DNA of 64,000 bases, taken from positions 4,264,926-4,328,925 of the forward strand of contig OX345651.1 in assembly GCA_947044365.1 (NCBI GenBank). The letters run 5' to 3'. The DNA comes from Petrosia ficiformis. Lineage: Eukaryota; Porifera; Demospongiae; Haplosclerida; Petrosiidae. Shown one piece after another: positions 43,315 to 54,600 of this stretch (the first letter of the stretch is position 1; each line of letters begins with the position of its first letter). The notes below the pieces were generated by a model. It saw only the letters and a list, made by a program, of their open reading frames with translations, was not told the origin of the DNA and did no database searches. The translations under genes were made by a program, and so were the position numbers.

Positions 43315-46300
43315 TGTGTACGAAATAAATACTATTGTGATAAAATCATAGAAGATAGGTGGTAGTGTTATGTAACAGGAAATATACATAATTGATATTT
43401 GGCAGTCATAGTACCAATAAGGCAGGGAGGCAGGATGTTAATATAAGCTGATACTTTGAAATAGGTATTGTGTGTGCTTGCTTTTTGCCGAAGTGGTTTA
43501 GTGACCGTAATCTAGAGCACTACTGAGGGTGGCACAGCCCAGTAAGTGGTATTATTTTATTTCCTCTTCACTCAGGAATGTTTCCTAACTTGACTTCATG
43601 AGGTGTGACTTAATATTTAATCAACTCATAACAGTATTCATATCGGTCTGTTTGTTGATACAGGTGGTTATAAGCGATTTTCATTAGAGGGAGTATGAAG
43701 AATTCTTACAGTGTTAATTCAATAATACTATAACCTAACTGCTAATGATTACCATGCCTTATATGGCAGGTGGAAAACCAACATTGATGTGCTAACAATT
43801 CTGCAAATATCATTACAATACTTGTATAGCAGAATAACAATTTTTAACTGAAAACTACAAGTACTGGTATACACCATAATGGAGTTGTTATAATTAACTA
43901 CAACTAAAACCAATGATAGTAAGGCATTTGTTAACTAAATTACAAGTGTATTGCGATGACTGTAACTGAAAATTGGCCAATAATGAGCACCTTTAGTTAG
44001 TTAACTAAAACTAAAATCCTTTTAGTAAGCCTAATATTACCCTAGTTTATTAAACTATAACTAAACTAAAATTGTGATAAACTAGTCATACTATAACTAT
44101 AACTAAAAGTGGTCATTATTGTCATACTAAAACAACACTAGTTTGAAATGTTGAGACTTGACGTATATAGATAAATCATACATGTATTATATATGTACAT
44201 GTATGTACAATACTAAAACACTTCATCCTGATTAGTCATGCAAGATAAATTATCTGCTTAGGATATGTTTCAAAAGACAAGTTATACCACTCCTAATTGA
44301 GTATACATAATCTTATTATCTGCTTGAATAAACATCTACAGGAAGTTCCGGGTATAGAGTACAAACATACTAAAGCAATCAGATGAACACACAAGGAAGT
44401 AGTTAAAACAATAATTATATGGTTAAAGGATAAAGAGTTTTGCAGTTATCTTTTTGCTGGTATGAAACTGTGGGACACAACATACTCTAAAATACTATTT
44501 TGAGTTTCTGTAATATAAATTAGATTACGTATGCTTCAAAACGCCATGCATATATTCTTTTTTAAAATAATACTGAAATAGATATGTCTATGAGCTGACC
44601 ACACGAGAGAGAATATGTCTAGAATGACAACCACAGTTCAGGTTTTGCCAAAGATGCACAACAGAATCCAGAAACATGAGCACATCTACATGCATTCAAT
44701 CATCATCAACTTACCTAAATCCAACTTGTGTTACATTGGGTTAGAATTTCATTAAGGTGTTAGTTGGACATGATTATATACACTATAATACATACATAAA
44801 TCTGTCATCACGTATTATTTGAGTCGTTTTCTGATAGTATATGTACAAGTTACAACATTGTGTTCAGTAATCAGTATTTAAACAAAGTATATTATGATTA
44901 TGTATAAACTAAAATATGGCACCACTACAAGAAACCCAGAAAAGACGTGAGAAGCTATACGAAAGGTAAAAAGTGAGATTTAGAAATTTAAGTATAGAAA
45001 GATTAAATGTTATTTCCAAACTAGAGAACTTCATGTACATGTTCATTAGAGACCTCCATGTACATATACTGTACATGTACTCTTTCATGTACATACATGT
45101 ACATATACGTTTCTACATCTCCAATAACATCATGTACTCTATTACATACATATAAATGTTTTTATGTACATACATATACATGACAATTTGTGTGTCTAGC
45201 ATGCTAGCAAAAGGCGCAAAACATTAATTAACAAACAAACACAACAAAATAGCAGCTGGAATGGCTAAAAAAATGATAATACATATAAATTATTAATAAA
45301 AAATTAAAAATAACAGGTGCAATTTACTCTATGTACATACATAGACTGTGCTAACATGTAAAGTTTATGTATGTACATAGAACTACATGTATATGTATGT
45401 ACATATACATGTACTCCATGTACATACATGTACATGTACTCTATGTACATCTGTACATACATAGACTGTGCTAACATGCAAAGTTTATGTATGTACATAG
45501 AACTACATGTATATGTATGTACATATACATGTACTCCATGTACATACATGTACATGTACTCTATGTACATCTGTACATACATAAACTGTGCTAACATGCA
45601 AAGTTTATGTATGTGCATAGAAGTACATGTATATGTATGTACATATACAATACATTTGAGCTCACAGTAATCATTAAAAAATACATTATAATTGAAGAAT
45701 GTACGTATATGTGTAAATTCATGAATAGGAATTTAGCAGGGAGTTTCCAAGGTTATGTGCCTACACATTTCCATGAAATATTTAAAAGTAGAGTAATGGA
45801 ATAAAGAGTGAATGAAATATAATTATTTAGTTATATCATGACTAATCAGTGTACATGACATAGAGTAGTGTTTGTATAGTAGTTATCAATACATTGCGGA
45901 GTGTACAAGCATTGATGTATGTACATACAACTGAATAGGAAATGGCTTTGTGGCTTGCTGTAGTGAGCCAAAAATAGTAAATGTGCATGCCAATACCAAT
46001 TACATCCATATATAAACAAATATACATATATATCACCATATTAAAACAGTGCTGAGCTCAATGTATGCTTGCCAAATGTAACAAACCACTTGTATAAACT
46101 GTGTCACAATTTTCAATTATAATACTAATTATGAATATCGCATGGCTTCTGAATTATTATACAGGGATATATAGAAAAGTTTGTGGATTGAGTTGGAGCA
46201 TGTCTGACCAAAGTCTAGAATCCCTTTTGTCTAATATAATGTTTTAACAGACACCCTATAGTTCAGAGAAATGGGAGCCTTAAAGCTTAGATTAAAGCAT

Positions 46301-48320
46301 TTTAGGAACATGAAAGCTATGCACCTTTATGAAGAATCTTTTGAGTATTATAAATAAAACCACATTTAATTATGTTAGGTGGTTGTTTGTGAAATGTGAT
46401 AGTGTCTATACCACTACACTGTTAACACTTATTGGCATGAAAAGATTATAACTGATAAATGCATGAAGTAGAATCAACTTCTGCAATTTGTAGTTGTCAT
46501 CTCTTTCTTTACTGTATAGGAATTCTCGGAAGGCACACTTCCTGGCATTAAACACCATTTATGTTAATTAACAAAACATGATATGCTCACCTGTACAAAG
46601 CCCTCTTCTGGCAATCTCCCATATGACAAGGCCAAATGAATACATGTCTGCTCTTTTGAAACTGTCAAAATTTTTCGCATTCATACTATCATCTAATATC
46701 TCTGGAGCAAGATAACGTCTCGTACCAACACGTTTCGTTGGTGGTTCTTCAACTGTATCAGTATCTCTGTGATATCGTAAAGCTAGGCCAAGATCAGCAA
46801 GGCAGCAACTGTAATCAGCTTTAACTAGGATATTACGTGATTTAATGTCTCTGTGAGCTATTGCCGGTTTGCCTTCAGTTCCGGTTATCTCTGAATGTAG
46901 ATGGGCAAGTCCACTGGCTGCCGTGTAACACAGTTTTAATACAACTGATTCGTCTAACTGCTGTGTCTGTAACATTTCATAGAGGGAACCATAATCGCAA
47001 AATTCTGTGATTAGCCAAAGCTGTGTAGCAATACCAATATCTTTATTATCAGCTGCTATGAATCTGAGGATATTCGGATGTCGAATCAAACATGTTTGAT
47101 AAATATTGACTTCGTGGAACCATGAAACTTCTTCTTTTGAATGGAAAATCTTAACCGCCACATCGTCACCTTTGTAACTTCCTCGTCTAACTTCTCCAAA
47201 CCTGCCCTTTCCAACTAATTCATGCAGAGTTACTTGAGTAGCAATAGAACGTTGGATAAGTAAAGGTAGACCAGAACCACTTCCAGAAGTTGTACCATCA
47301 ACATGCAGTACTTGATCACCTGTGAAGTCATCACACTCGGTGGACAGAGTACAGGTAGGCGTGCTGTCATTATCAGGAATCGCCATCCCAACAATATGTC
47401 TTGGATAGAAATGTAGAAAAACAACAACAACTATTATTACAATGAATACTCCAAGAAGAAAAGTTAGTATAGTGATAACTGCAATGGCGTAATTTGGTGG
47501 TGAAATGCTGTTTGCTGGCTGAGCAGTAGAGACAGGCTGCATAGTGCTTGATGAAGAAACTATAAGGACAAAGATTATAATATATGGGCCAAAGGAAATC
47601 AAATCATGCAGTAAAGAAGTAAATGATTATAAACACTAAACCAACCTGAGTTGACAATATGTGTGGTGGAATATGAAACAAATGAAGAAGTAGACACAGG
47701 AGTGTGTGTACTGACGATAGTAGTAGCAATGTAACTGAAGCTAGATGCTGTAGATAAAGAACTAGAGCTCTTGACATTTGATGAATAACTGATTGTAGCA
47801 GTTATCATTTGAGTTGCCAAAGTGGAATTGTATATCAGAGTGGAACTCGTCAAACCATTTGTACTACTGTGAGACTGAGACTGAGACTGAGACTGAGAGG
47901 GTAACTGAGAATTATAATCTTCCATCAAACGCAGCAGTTCTTCTTCTGAGTTACATAAGTCACTTCTACAACACATAGAATAAGGTCTTATGCTACCAAT
48001 ATTAACATTTAGCTGTCCTTTACAGCCTAATGCAAATCCACCAGTAAGACAATACTGAAATACATATTCCACAGAGTCACTTATTTGAATATCGACAACA
48101 CAATAAGCTAGACTAGACTGTGATTCACACTCATCTTCACCTCCACAATCACCCTCACAGTGGCATTTTAGACCTACAAAATATTCAATTAGTTAAACTC
48201 TTTGATTTACACTACAGATCTACAATAATAATGTAAAATATAATAATAATAATTTATTTTCTCACCATCGATACGATTGAAGTGCATCAACAACAATAAA
48301 AGTAAAACGAGTTTTCGCAT
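37292..48320 (-). CDS. TGFBR1-like: TGF-beta superfamily type I receptor Ser/Thr kinase (receptor A), 5 exons, 607 aa
   Basis: Exons (transcript order): 48320-48266, 48173-47646, 47559-46591, 40693-40563, 37432-37292; total 1,824 nt in frame. Exon 1 is a signal peptide ([14 protein letters not shown]). Exon 2 holds the cysteine-rich activin-receptor-type ectodomain (CHCEGDC ... CCRSDLCN) and a Ser/Thr-rich stalk. A membrane helix lies near residues 219-246. The GS box is near 284-297 ([15 protein letters not shown]). The kinase has the GKGRFGEV loop, lysine in VAVK (about 331), HRDIKSRN (about 430), DLG (about 450, type I form) and YLAPE. Its C-terminus, [19 protein letters not shown], matches vertebrate type I receptors closely. 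The L45 loop ([11 protein letters not shown]) resembles TGFBR1/activin-class receptors that phosphorylate Smad2/3 (inference). Introns 3 (5,897 bp) and 4 (3,130 bp) are full of repeats. Head to head with receptor B. Confidence 0.96.
37835..38058. mobile_element. Family A inverted-repeat element, copy 2 (receptor A intron 4)
   Basis: It shares GGTGCACCATTGGCC, AGTTAATTATGAT and the right end ATCAAAAACTCTG with 21745-21946. The left terminus is decayed (CAGTGTTTATGATA). Same orientation as copy 1. Confidence 0.75.
38120..38262. repeat. Short tandem repeat, 3 copies (receptor A intron 4)
   Basis: AATAGTATTCCCTTTGTCAT followed by AGTACACACAGTCA repeats three times, with a TTAATTGCC spacer in the last two units. 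Confidence 0.8.
38400..38612. repeat. Diverged direct duplication (receptor A intron 4)
   Basis: AGTTCAAAGTCCAAGAGGA, GGCAAGTAATAAC and CCTAAAAAGGTCTT occur in the same order near 38421-38485 and 38555-38610. Confidence 0.65.
38821..39154. mobile_element. 334-bp inverted-repeat element (receptor A intron 4)
   Basis: Ends TCACACGCCAGACCC and GGGTCTGGTGCGTGA are imperfect inverted repeats. A partial relative (CACGCCAGACCCAACC ... GGGTCTGGTTGC) lies immediately to the left at 38749-38782. No ORF. Confidence 0.65.
39450..40215. repeat. TG/TA/CA/CATA microsatellite cluster (receptor A intron 4)
   Basis: Long TG runs (39565-39632), TA runs (39633-39680 and 39886-39912), CA runs (39968-40000 and 40088-40146) and CATA tracts. 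All ORFs reported here on both strands are low-complexity artefacts. Confidence 0.95.
41010..41245. repeat. (TATG)n microsatellite
   Basis: Imperfect GTAT/GTATGT repeats. ORFs rich in Met-Tyr-Val-Cys or His-Thr-Tyr-Ile are artefacts of this repeat. Confidence 0.95.
41785..42180. repeat. Diverged ~190-bp tandem duplication (receptor A intron 3)
   Basis: ACACAGAGCCAAGA, TTAGGAT, a TATTAAAGAAGG/TATTAGATAAGG pair, AGGTCTTT, TATGTACACAGC and AATATAATTATCAT occur in the same order in 41790-41960 and 41985-42170. Confidence 0.65.
43870..44145. mobile_element. Family B inverted-repeat element (receptor A intron 3)
   Basis: The right end ACTAAAACAACACTAG and interior AACTATAACTAAAAGTGGTC match 22497-22798. 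The left end (GGAGTTGTTATAATTAAC) is degenerate. Confidence 0.6.
44916..45804 (+). other. Weak candidate: nested two-exon micro-ORF (41 aa) in receptor A intron 3
   Basis: 44916-44965 encodes [16 protein letters not shown] plus two bases and is followed by GTAAAA. 45729-45804 follows an AG, restores the frame ([15 protein letters not shown]...) and ends TAA overlapping an AATAAA. Phase is compatible, giving 41 residues. No family was recognised and chance is a real possibility. It lies antisense to the host gene. Confidence 0.15.
45050..45660. repeat. ~120-bp tandem repeat rich in TACATGTA palindromes, ~2.5 copies
   Basis: The unit includes GTACATAGAACTACATGTAT, CATGTACTCCATGTACATAC and AGACTGTGCTAACATG. 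ORFs on both strands (45304-45618 -, 45371-45670 +) are repeat artefacts. Confidence 0.85.
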
Positions 48321-48619
48321 CTTTAACAGTTTCAAGACACAATAGAAATCTCTTGACTTTGGGAGGATCTTCTAAAGCTACTTGAGTCGAGTGAGTGTTA
48401 GTTGCCCAAGGATAAAAAAAAATAATACCGTCATACTGAACGTCATAATTGATATTGATGATGACCGGACGCGACACACTGCAACGTACCGGTCACGTCG
48501 GAAGGAGGTCGAGGGGCCGGGGAAACACTTGTTGGCCGCTCCTACTAGCCAAACCCGGGTGTATACTCATTGTTAGGAATACACATTTCACTATTGAAAA
48601 AAAAAAAGAGAGAAGAAGA
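48321..48619. promoter_or_regulatory. Bidirectional promoter region of the receptor A/B pair
   Basis: The opposing ATGs are 299 bp apart. The middle (48460-48530) is GC- and CpG-rich (CGGACGCGACAC, ACCGGTCACGTCGG, GGGGCCGGGG) in an AT-rich setting. No TATA box is obvious. A shared promoter is inferred from geometry. Confidence 0.65.
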
Positions 48620-51600
48620 ATGGCTCTTGTGATGTTCAGTGTAGCTACGCCACTAATTGCGATTTATCTGTTGTTTTTGGTATTTAGGAGAGGTAATTTG
48701 TCAGATCGTCTGTGTGTTTGTGTCGTGATATCCAATATGTAAACTTGCATAGATGATTACGTAAATAAATAATGTAATATATATTTATATATATACATGT
48801 ATATATATATATTGCATAGATCTATAAAATTATTATAATTATATATAATTATTATAATATATATATATATATATAATTATTTTTAGTATAATAAATTATT
48901 ATTTAATTTTATGCATTTTTATACTCTAAACTTGTCCTTTATACATATAGGTGAATCCATTATGTGTTATTGTCAAGATACTTGTGGAGATGAAGGCAAA
49001 TGTGAAGGAATTGTTTGCTATGTTAGGCTGAACTTGGAACACAAATATGAGGAAGATATTGATTATGGCTGTTTCCGGCATATAATAGGTGGTGTAACTT
49101 CAAATACTAGTGGTGTTTGTAATGGAGAAGTAGGGTATGAGAAAATTCTCTTTAAATGTTGCGATAATGCTCCTTTTTGTAATCAAAACCTCACAATATC
49201 ATGGCCACCTTACAACCTCACACAAACTAGTGTTAATCTGGAGCCATCATCATCACTTTTGCTTCCAGGTAATTGCGCACATCTATAAATGTGTTTTATA
49301 ATGCATGCCAAGTAATAGTTCCCAGAGTAAACATGTGTTGATTTTATTGAAACATTATTGGACACAAAGAATCGTTAAGTTCATCTATTATCAAACTTAC
49401 TGGTGCATTTTCATTGATTTGTTGTGAATTATCTAATTTGCTAAGTGTTGCGTGATAAAATGTTAATTATAATTCTATTGTTTCATTTTAGGTGGCTCTA
49501 CAGACTCATTTGTCTCTAAGCCTTCTTTCTACTTGACCTTACCTATAGTTGGTATGCTACTAATCGTCATCTTTGTTATCATTGGAGTTATTGTAGTTGT
49601 AATGTATCGCAAAAAAAGGAAGTTGCATAGCGAGGATACTAACGACTCACATAAACATTTTCAGCGTAATGACAATGTTTATCAAAATGGTAAAGATTCA
49701 TGTGTACAACATTCTCCTTCTTTTACGTGTATCACAGAAATTGAGCCCATTCCCATTACTGTCTCTGATATTACAATTACGTGTACGTCTGGGTCCGGTT
49801 CAGGCATGCCCTTTCTTGTGAAACGTACCATAGCTCGTGGTTTTACACTAGGAGAAATAATTGGAGGTGGCAGATTTGGACAAGTTTATCTTGGATTTTA
49901 TCAAGGAGAGAAATACGCAGTCAAGAAATTCTTTTCACGTGATGAGCAGTCTTGGTTTCGAGAATCTGAGATATATAACAGTGTTAACCTAAGACATGAG
50001 AATATTCTTACGTGTTTTGCCACTGATATACTTTCCAATAATGGTGTCACAGAGCTGTGGTTAATCACTCAATTTCATCCCAGAGGTTCTTTATTCGACG
50101 AGCTTCATAGGGATCCCTTTTCGGTTGAAAAAACCAAGAATCTTATTTTGTCTGCATGCCGTGGGATTTCATATCTTCACATGGAATTATCTGGAACTCA
50201 AGGAAAGCCTTCAATTGCTCATAGAGATATAAAAAGCAAGAATATGTTAGTTAAGAATGACGATACCGTGTGCATAGCTGATTTTGGATTAGCTGTTGTT
50301 GCTAATAATAGTGTTACTTTGAATACCCCAGACAGTTTGAGGCAGGGAACAAAACGATATATGGCTCCAGAGGTACTGGAAGAGAAAATCAATATTAAAA
50401 ACTTTGAATCGTTTATTCGAACTGATATGTATGCATTTGGTTTGGTTCTTTGGGAGATCTGTCGAAGATGTCAACATGGAGGTAAGCTTTTAAAAATATG
50501 AATAGGTGGCCTAATTCAATTGGTACCTTGTCTCCCTCCACAAGATAATTTTCATCCAACACTTAACTTTACTTGTTAATATACTGAATAGGAAGACAAC
50601 AAAATTTGGTATCTTAGAAGATTAATGATGGTGCCTTATGAATACCAAATTTCATTGACTTCCTGTACAAAGTAATGGAATAGTGAGTGATTGAATGTAA
50701 GTGTTTGAACAAAATTATTTAGCAGGGAGCATGTCCCTTTTCGAAAAAAAAACATTAGGTCACATACTGTTATGTTGACGTCACAGGATGATGAACCAAA
50801 CATTCATTTATAGAAATGTTGACTAACTGCATTGTATATTATCACATCTAGCATAGTATTTTAATGTCATATTCTACTTAAGGGATGGATTCCATAATGT
50901 ATTTTTCATAAAATGTGGTATAGAATGTATACGTATAGTTGTAATTACCTTGTAGTGTAAAATTCCTTTCTTGGGAGGATTTTCAGCCAATGGGAAGAGA
51001 TTCTATCAACAATATAGTTTAAGGGAGGGATTCTATCTATACTGTAACAGTATAGACCCAGGTATAGTTTTAACTGAAGCACAGTACTAATATGCTTAGG
51101 GAAGGGATTCTATCTATACTGTAATAGTATAGACCCAGATATAGTTTAACTGAAGCACAGTACTAATATGCTTAGGGAAGGGATTCTATCTATACTATAA
51201 CAGTATAGACCCAGGTATAGTTTAACTGAAGCACAGTACTAATATGCTTAGGGGAGGGATTCTATCTATACTGTAACAGTATAGACCCAGATATAGTTTA
51301 ACTGAAGCACAGTACTAATATGCTTAGGGAAGGGATTCTATCTATACTGTAACAGTATAGACCCAGATATAGTTTAACTGAAGCACAGTACTAATATGCT
51401 TAGTGAAGGGATTCTATCTATACTGTAACAGTATAGACCCAGATGTACTTTAACTGAAACACAGTACTAATATGCTTAGGGAGGGATTCTATCTATACTG
51501 TAACAGTATAGACCCAGATATAGTTTAACTGAAGCATAGTAGTAATATGCTTAGGGGAGGGATTCTATCTATACTGTAATAGTATAGACCCAGATATAGT

Positions 51601-54600
51601 TTAACTGAAGCACAGTACTAATATGCTTAGGGGAGGGATTCTATCTATACTGTAACAGTATAGACCCAGATATAGTTTAACTGAAGCATAGTACTAATAT
51701 GCTTAGGGGAGGGATTCTATCTATACTGTAACAGTATAGACCCAGATATAGTTTAACTGAAGCATAGTACTAATATGCTTAGGGAAGGGATTCTATCTAT
51801 ACTGTAACAGTATAGACCCAGATATAGTTTAACTGAAGCACAGTACTAATATGCTTAGGGAAGGGATTCTGTAATAGTATAGACCCAGATATAGTTTAAC
51901 TGAAGCACAGTACTAATATGCTTAGGGGAGGGATTCTATTTATACTGTAACAGTATAGACCCAGATATAGTTTAACTGAAGCACAGTACTAATATGCTTA
52001 GGGGAGGGATTCTATCTATACTGTAACAGTATAGACCCAGATATAGTTTAACTGAAGCACAGTACTAATATGCTTAGGGGAGGGATTCTATCTATACTGT
52101 AACAGTATAGACCCAGATATAGTTTAACTGAAGCACAGTACTAATATGCTTAGGGGAGGGATTCTATCTATACTGTAACAGTATAGACCCAGATATAGTT
52201 TAACTGAAGCACAGTACTAATATGCTTAGGGAAGGGATTCTATTTATACTGTAACAGTATAGACCCAAATATAGTTTAACTGAAGCACAGTACTAATATG
52301 CTTAGGGGAGGGATTCTATCTATACTGTAACAGTATAGACCCAGATATAGTTTAACTGAAGCACAGTACTAATATGCTTAGGGAGGGATTCTATCTATAC
52401 TGTAACAGTATAGACCCAGATGTACTTTAACTGAAGCACAGTACTAATATGCTTAGGGAAGGATTCTATCTGCAATATAGCATAGCATAGCATAACAATA
52501 TAAGAACATGTTATGGATACTGCACATAAAGCACATTACTAATGTCATCATTTCTGCTTAGGGAGGGATTTCATTTACAAGCATATAGTACCATTGTAGT
52601 AACAGTATCAGCTCACTACTAGGTATACATCATACATTCATTGTCTTAAGTGTTAACAGCTAAACATGTTAGTATAGTGTATAGTTATGGAATAACATGT
52701 TCTTGTATTGTTATGCTATGTTAGTTTTATTACTCCCTTTACAACTAGTATGTGAACATCATGTAATTGCTGTTTACAAATGCGTGTCCAGTGGAACAAT
52801 AAACTAAGCATGCAAACATCATGTAATGGATGTTTACAGTTCAGTGGAAATTGAATAATGCCTCCTTATTTTGATAGCCTCCCTCATTGTGATAATCGAT
52901 TAGTTCTCTAGCCACCTTCATTTTGATATTCAGATTGCTGTTAATGAGCAGCTGGGATTTTTGAGCCCTGAATATACATTTAGAGTGTTTATGAATGGCA
53001 GGAGGAGGTTGATTGTGATAAGCTTAGAGGGAGGGAGGGACTTTATTCTAAATTCTATGCAATTTCAAATCACACACACACACACACACACAGCACATAA
53101 ATATGAATTTTAGTTGGAGTTCTTGCCATAGTCAATTGTCTTCAGGATATATTACATTTTGAGCAATGAAATCAATGAATATATGATAAGTTAAGTACAT
53201 GTAATATATAATGAATACAGTATGTCTTTGTATATATAGGAGATGCTGAAGAGTTTCAAGTTCCTTTTCAGTCGTATGTACCGTCTGATCCAACATTTGA
53301 AGAGATGCGTGAAATTGTTGTTGTGAAAGAAATTACTCCAGAGATACCGAACAGATGGACAAACAATGAGGTACAGTGTGTTCTGCTTGGGACAAAACTA
53401 GTGTTTTATCTATACTAGGTTTTGCCTATACTTCAGATACCAGATATTATAGGCAACTAAAATTGCCTATATCTTTACCTTTAGCTATACATGTACCTAT
53501 ACCTATACCTATACCTATACCTATACCTGTACCTGTACCTGTACCTATACCTATACCTATACCTATACCTGTACCTATACCTATAACTATACCTGTACCT
53601 ATACCTATACCTATACCATTACCTATACCTACATGTATACCTGTACCTATACCTATACCTATACCTATACCTATACCTGTACCTATACCCATACCAATAC
53701 CTATACCTGTACCTGTACCTATACCTATACCTATACCTATAACTATAACTATACCTATACCTGTACCTGTACCTGTACCTATACCTATACCTATACCAAT
53801 ACCTGTACCTGTACCTGTACCTATACCTATACCTATACCTATACCATTAGCTCAACAAATATGATTCCGAATCTTGTATCAATCTTCTCCTACAATATAA
53901 TAGTACTATAAAACTATGTCTATATCTGCCCCATACCTCGGGTATAGGCACCAATATATTACCTATACCAGTTGGTAGGTACAACACTAGTCGCATGTAC
54001 ACTGTACCAGTATAGGCACAACACTAGTCACAAGACAAGACTTGTGTATTTACTTATACCAGTATAGGTACAACACTAGTCACAAGACAAGACTTGTGTA
54101 TTTATCTGTACCAGTATAGGTACAACACTAGTCACAAGACAAGACTTGTGTATTTACCTGTACCAGTATAGGTACAACACTAGTCACAAGACAAGACTTG
54201 TGTATTTACCTGTACCAGTATAGGTACAACACTAGTCACAAGACAAGACTTGTGTATTTACTTATACCAGTATAGGTACAAACAAGACTTGTATTTGTGC
54301 TTAAGTACGTTGTCAAAGCTTATCTTGTTTTTTAAGGACTATTGCAGCAATATTATTTTGTAGAGTGTCAAACAATTAAACCACACAGAATGCAACTCAT
54401 TTCATGTTTGAGTGAGAACATGTACAGCTTTAACAATGCCTATATATACACTTATACATAATAATTCTTTCCATATTATTAGCAACTCCTTTTTCCTTGT
54501 ATGAAAAGCGTCCAAACAGCTGTTTACTCTAACTGAAACTTAATTAATGAACTTCACTTCCTTTTTTAAGTGTCATGAGTAATGTATATTATTTGCACTC

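Larger units (their letters stand above)
40694..46590 (-). other. Receptor A intron 3 (5.9 kb), repeat-filled
   Basis: It contains a TATG microsatellite (41010-41245), family B pieces (41460-41640 and 43870-44145), a diverged duplication (41785-42180), TG-rich DNA (42790-43000), a TA run (43265-43310) and TACATGTA-rich tandem repeats (45050-45660). No conserved coding exon was recognised. One weak nested two-exon candidate at 44916-45804 is listed separately. Confidence 0.7.

Noticed and set aside
43480..43560. A-box-like TGGTTTAGTGAC suggesting a tRNA or SINE
   Set aside because: No B box or cloverleaf at the expected distance.
48449..48619. Upstream in-frame ATG extending receptor B
   Set aside because: It would put about 57 basic residues before the signal peptide and runs through the GC-rich shared promoter; the start at 48620 gives a normal signal sequence.
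53376..53911. Ile-Pro/Val-Pro repeat ORF
   Set aside because: A hexamer repeat that happens to be open in several frames, inside receptor B intron 4; not a protein gene.
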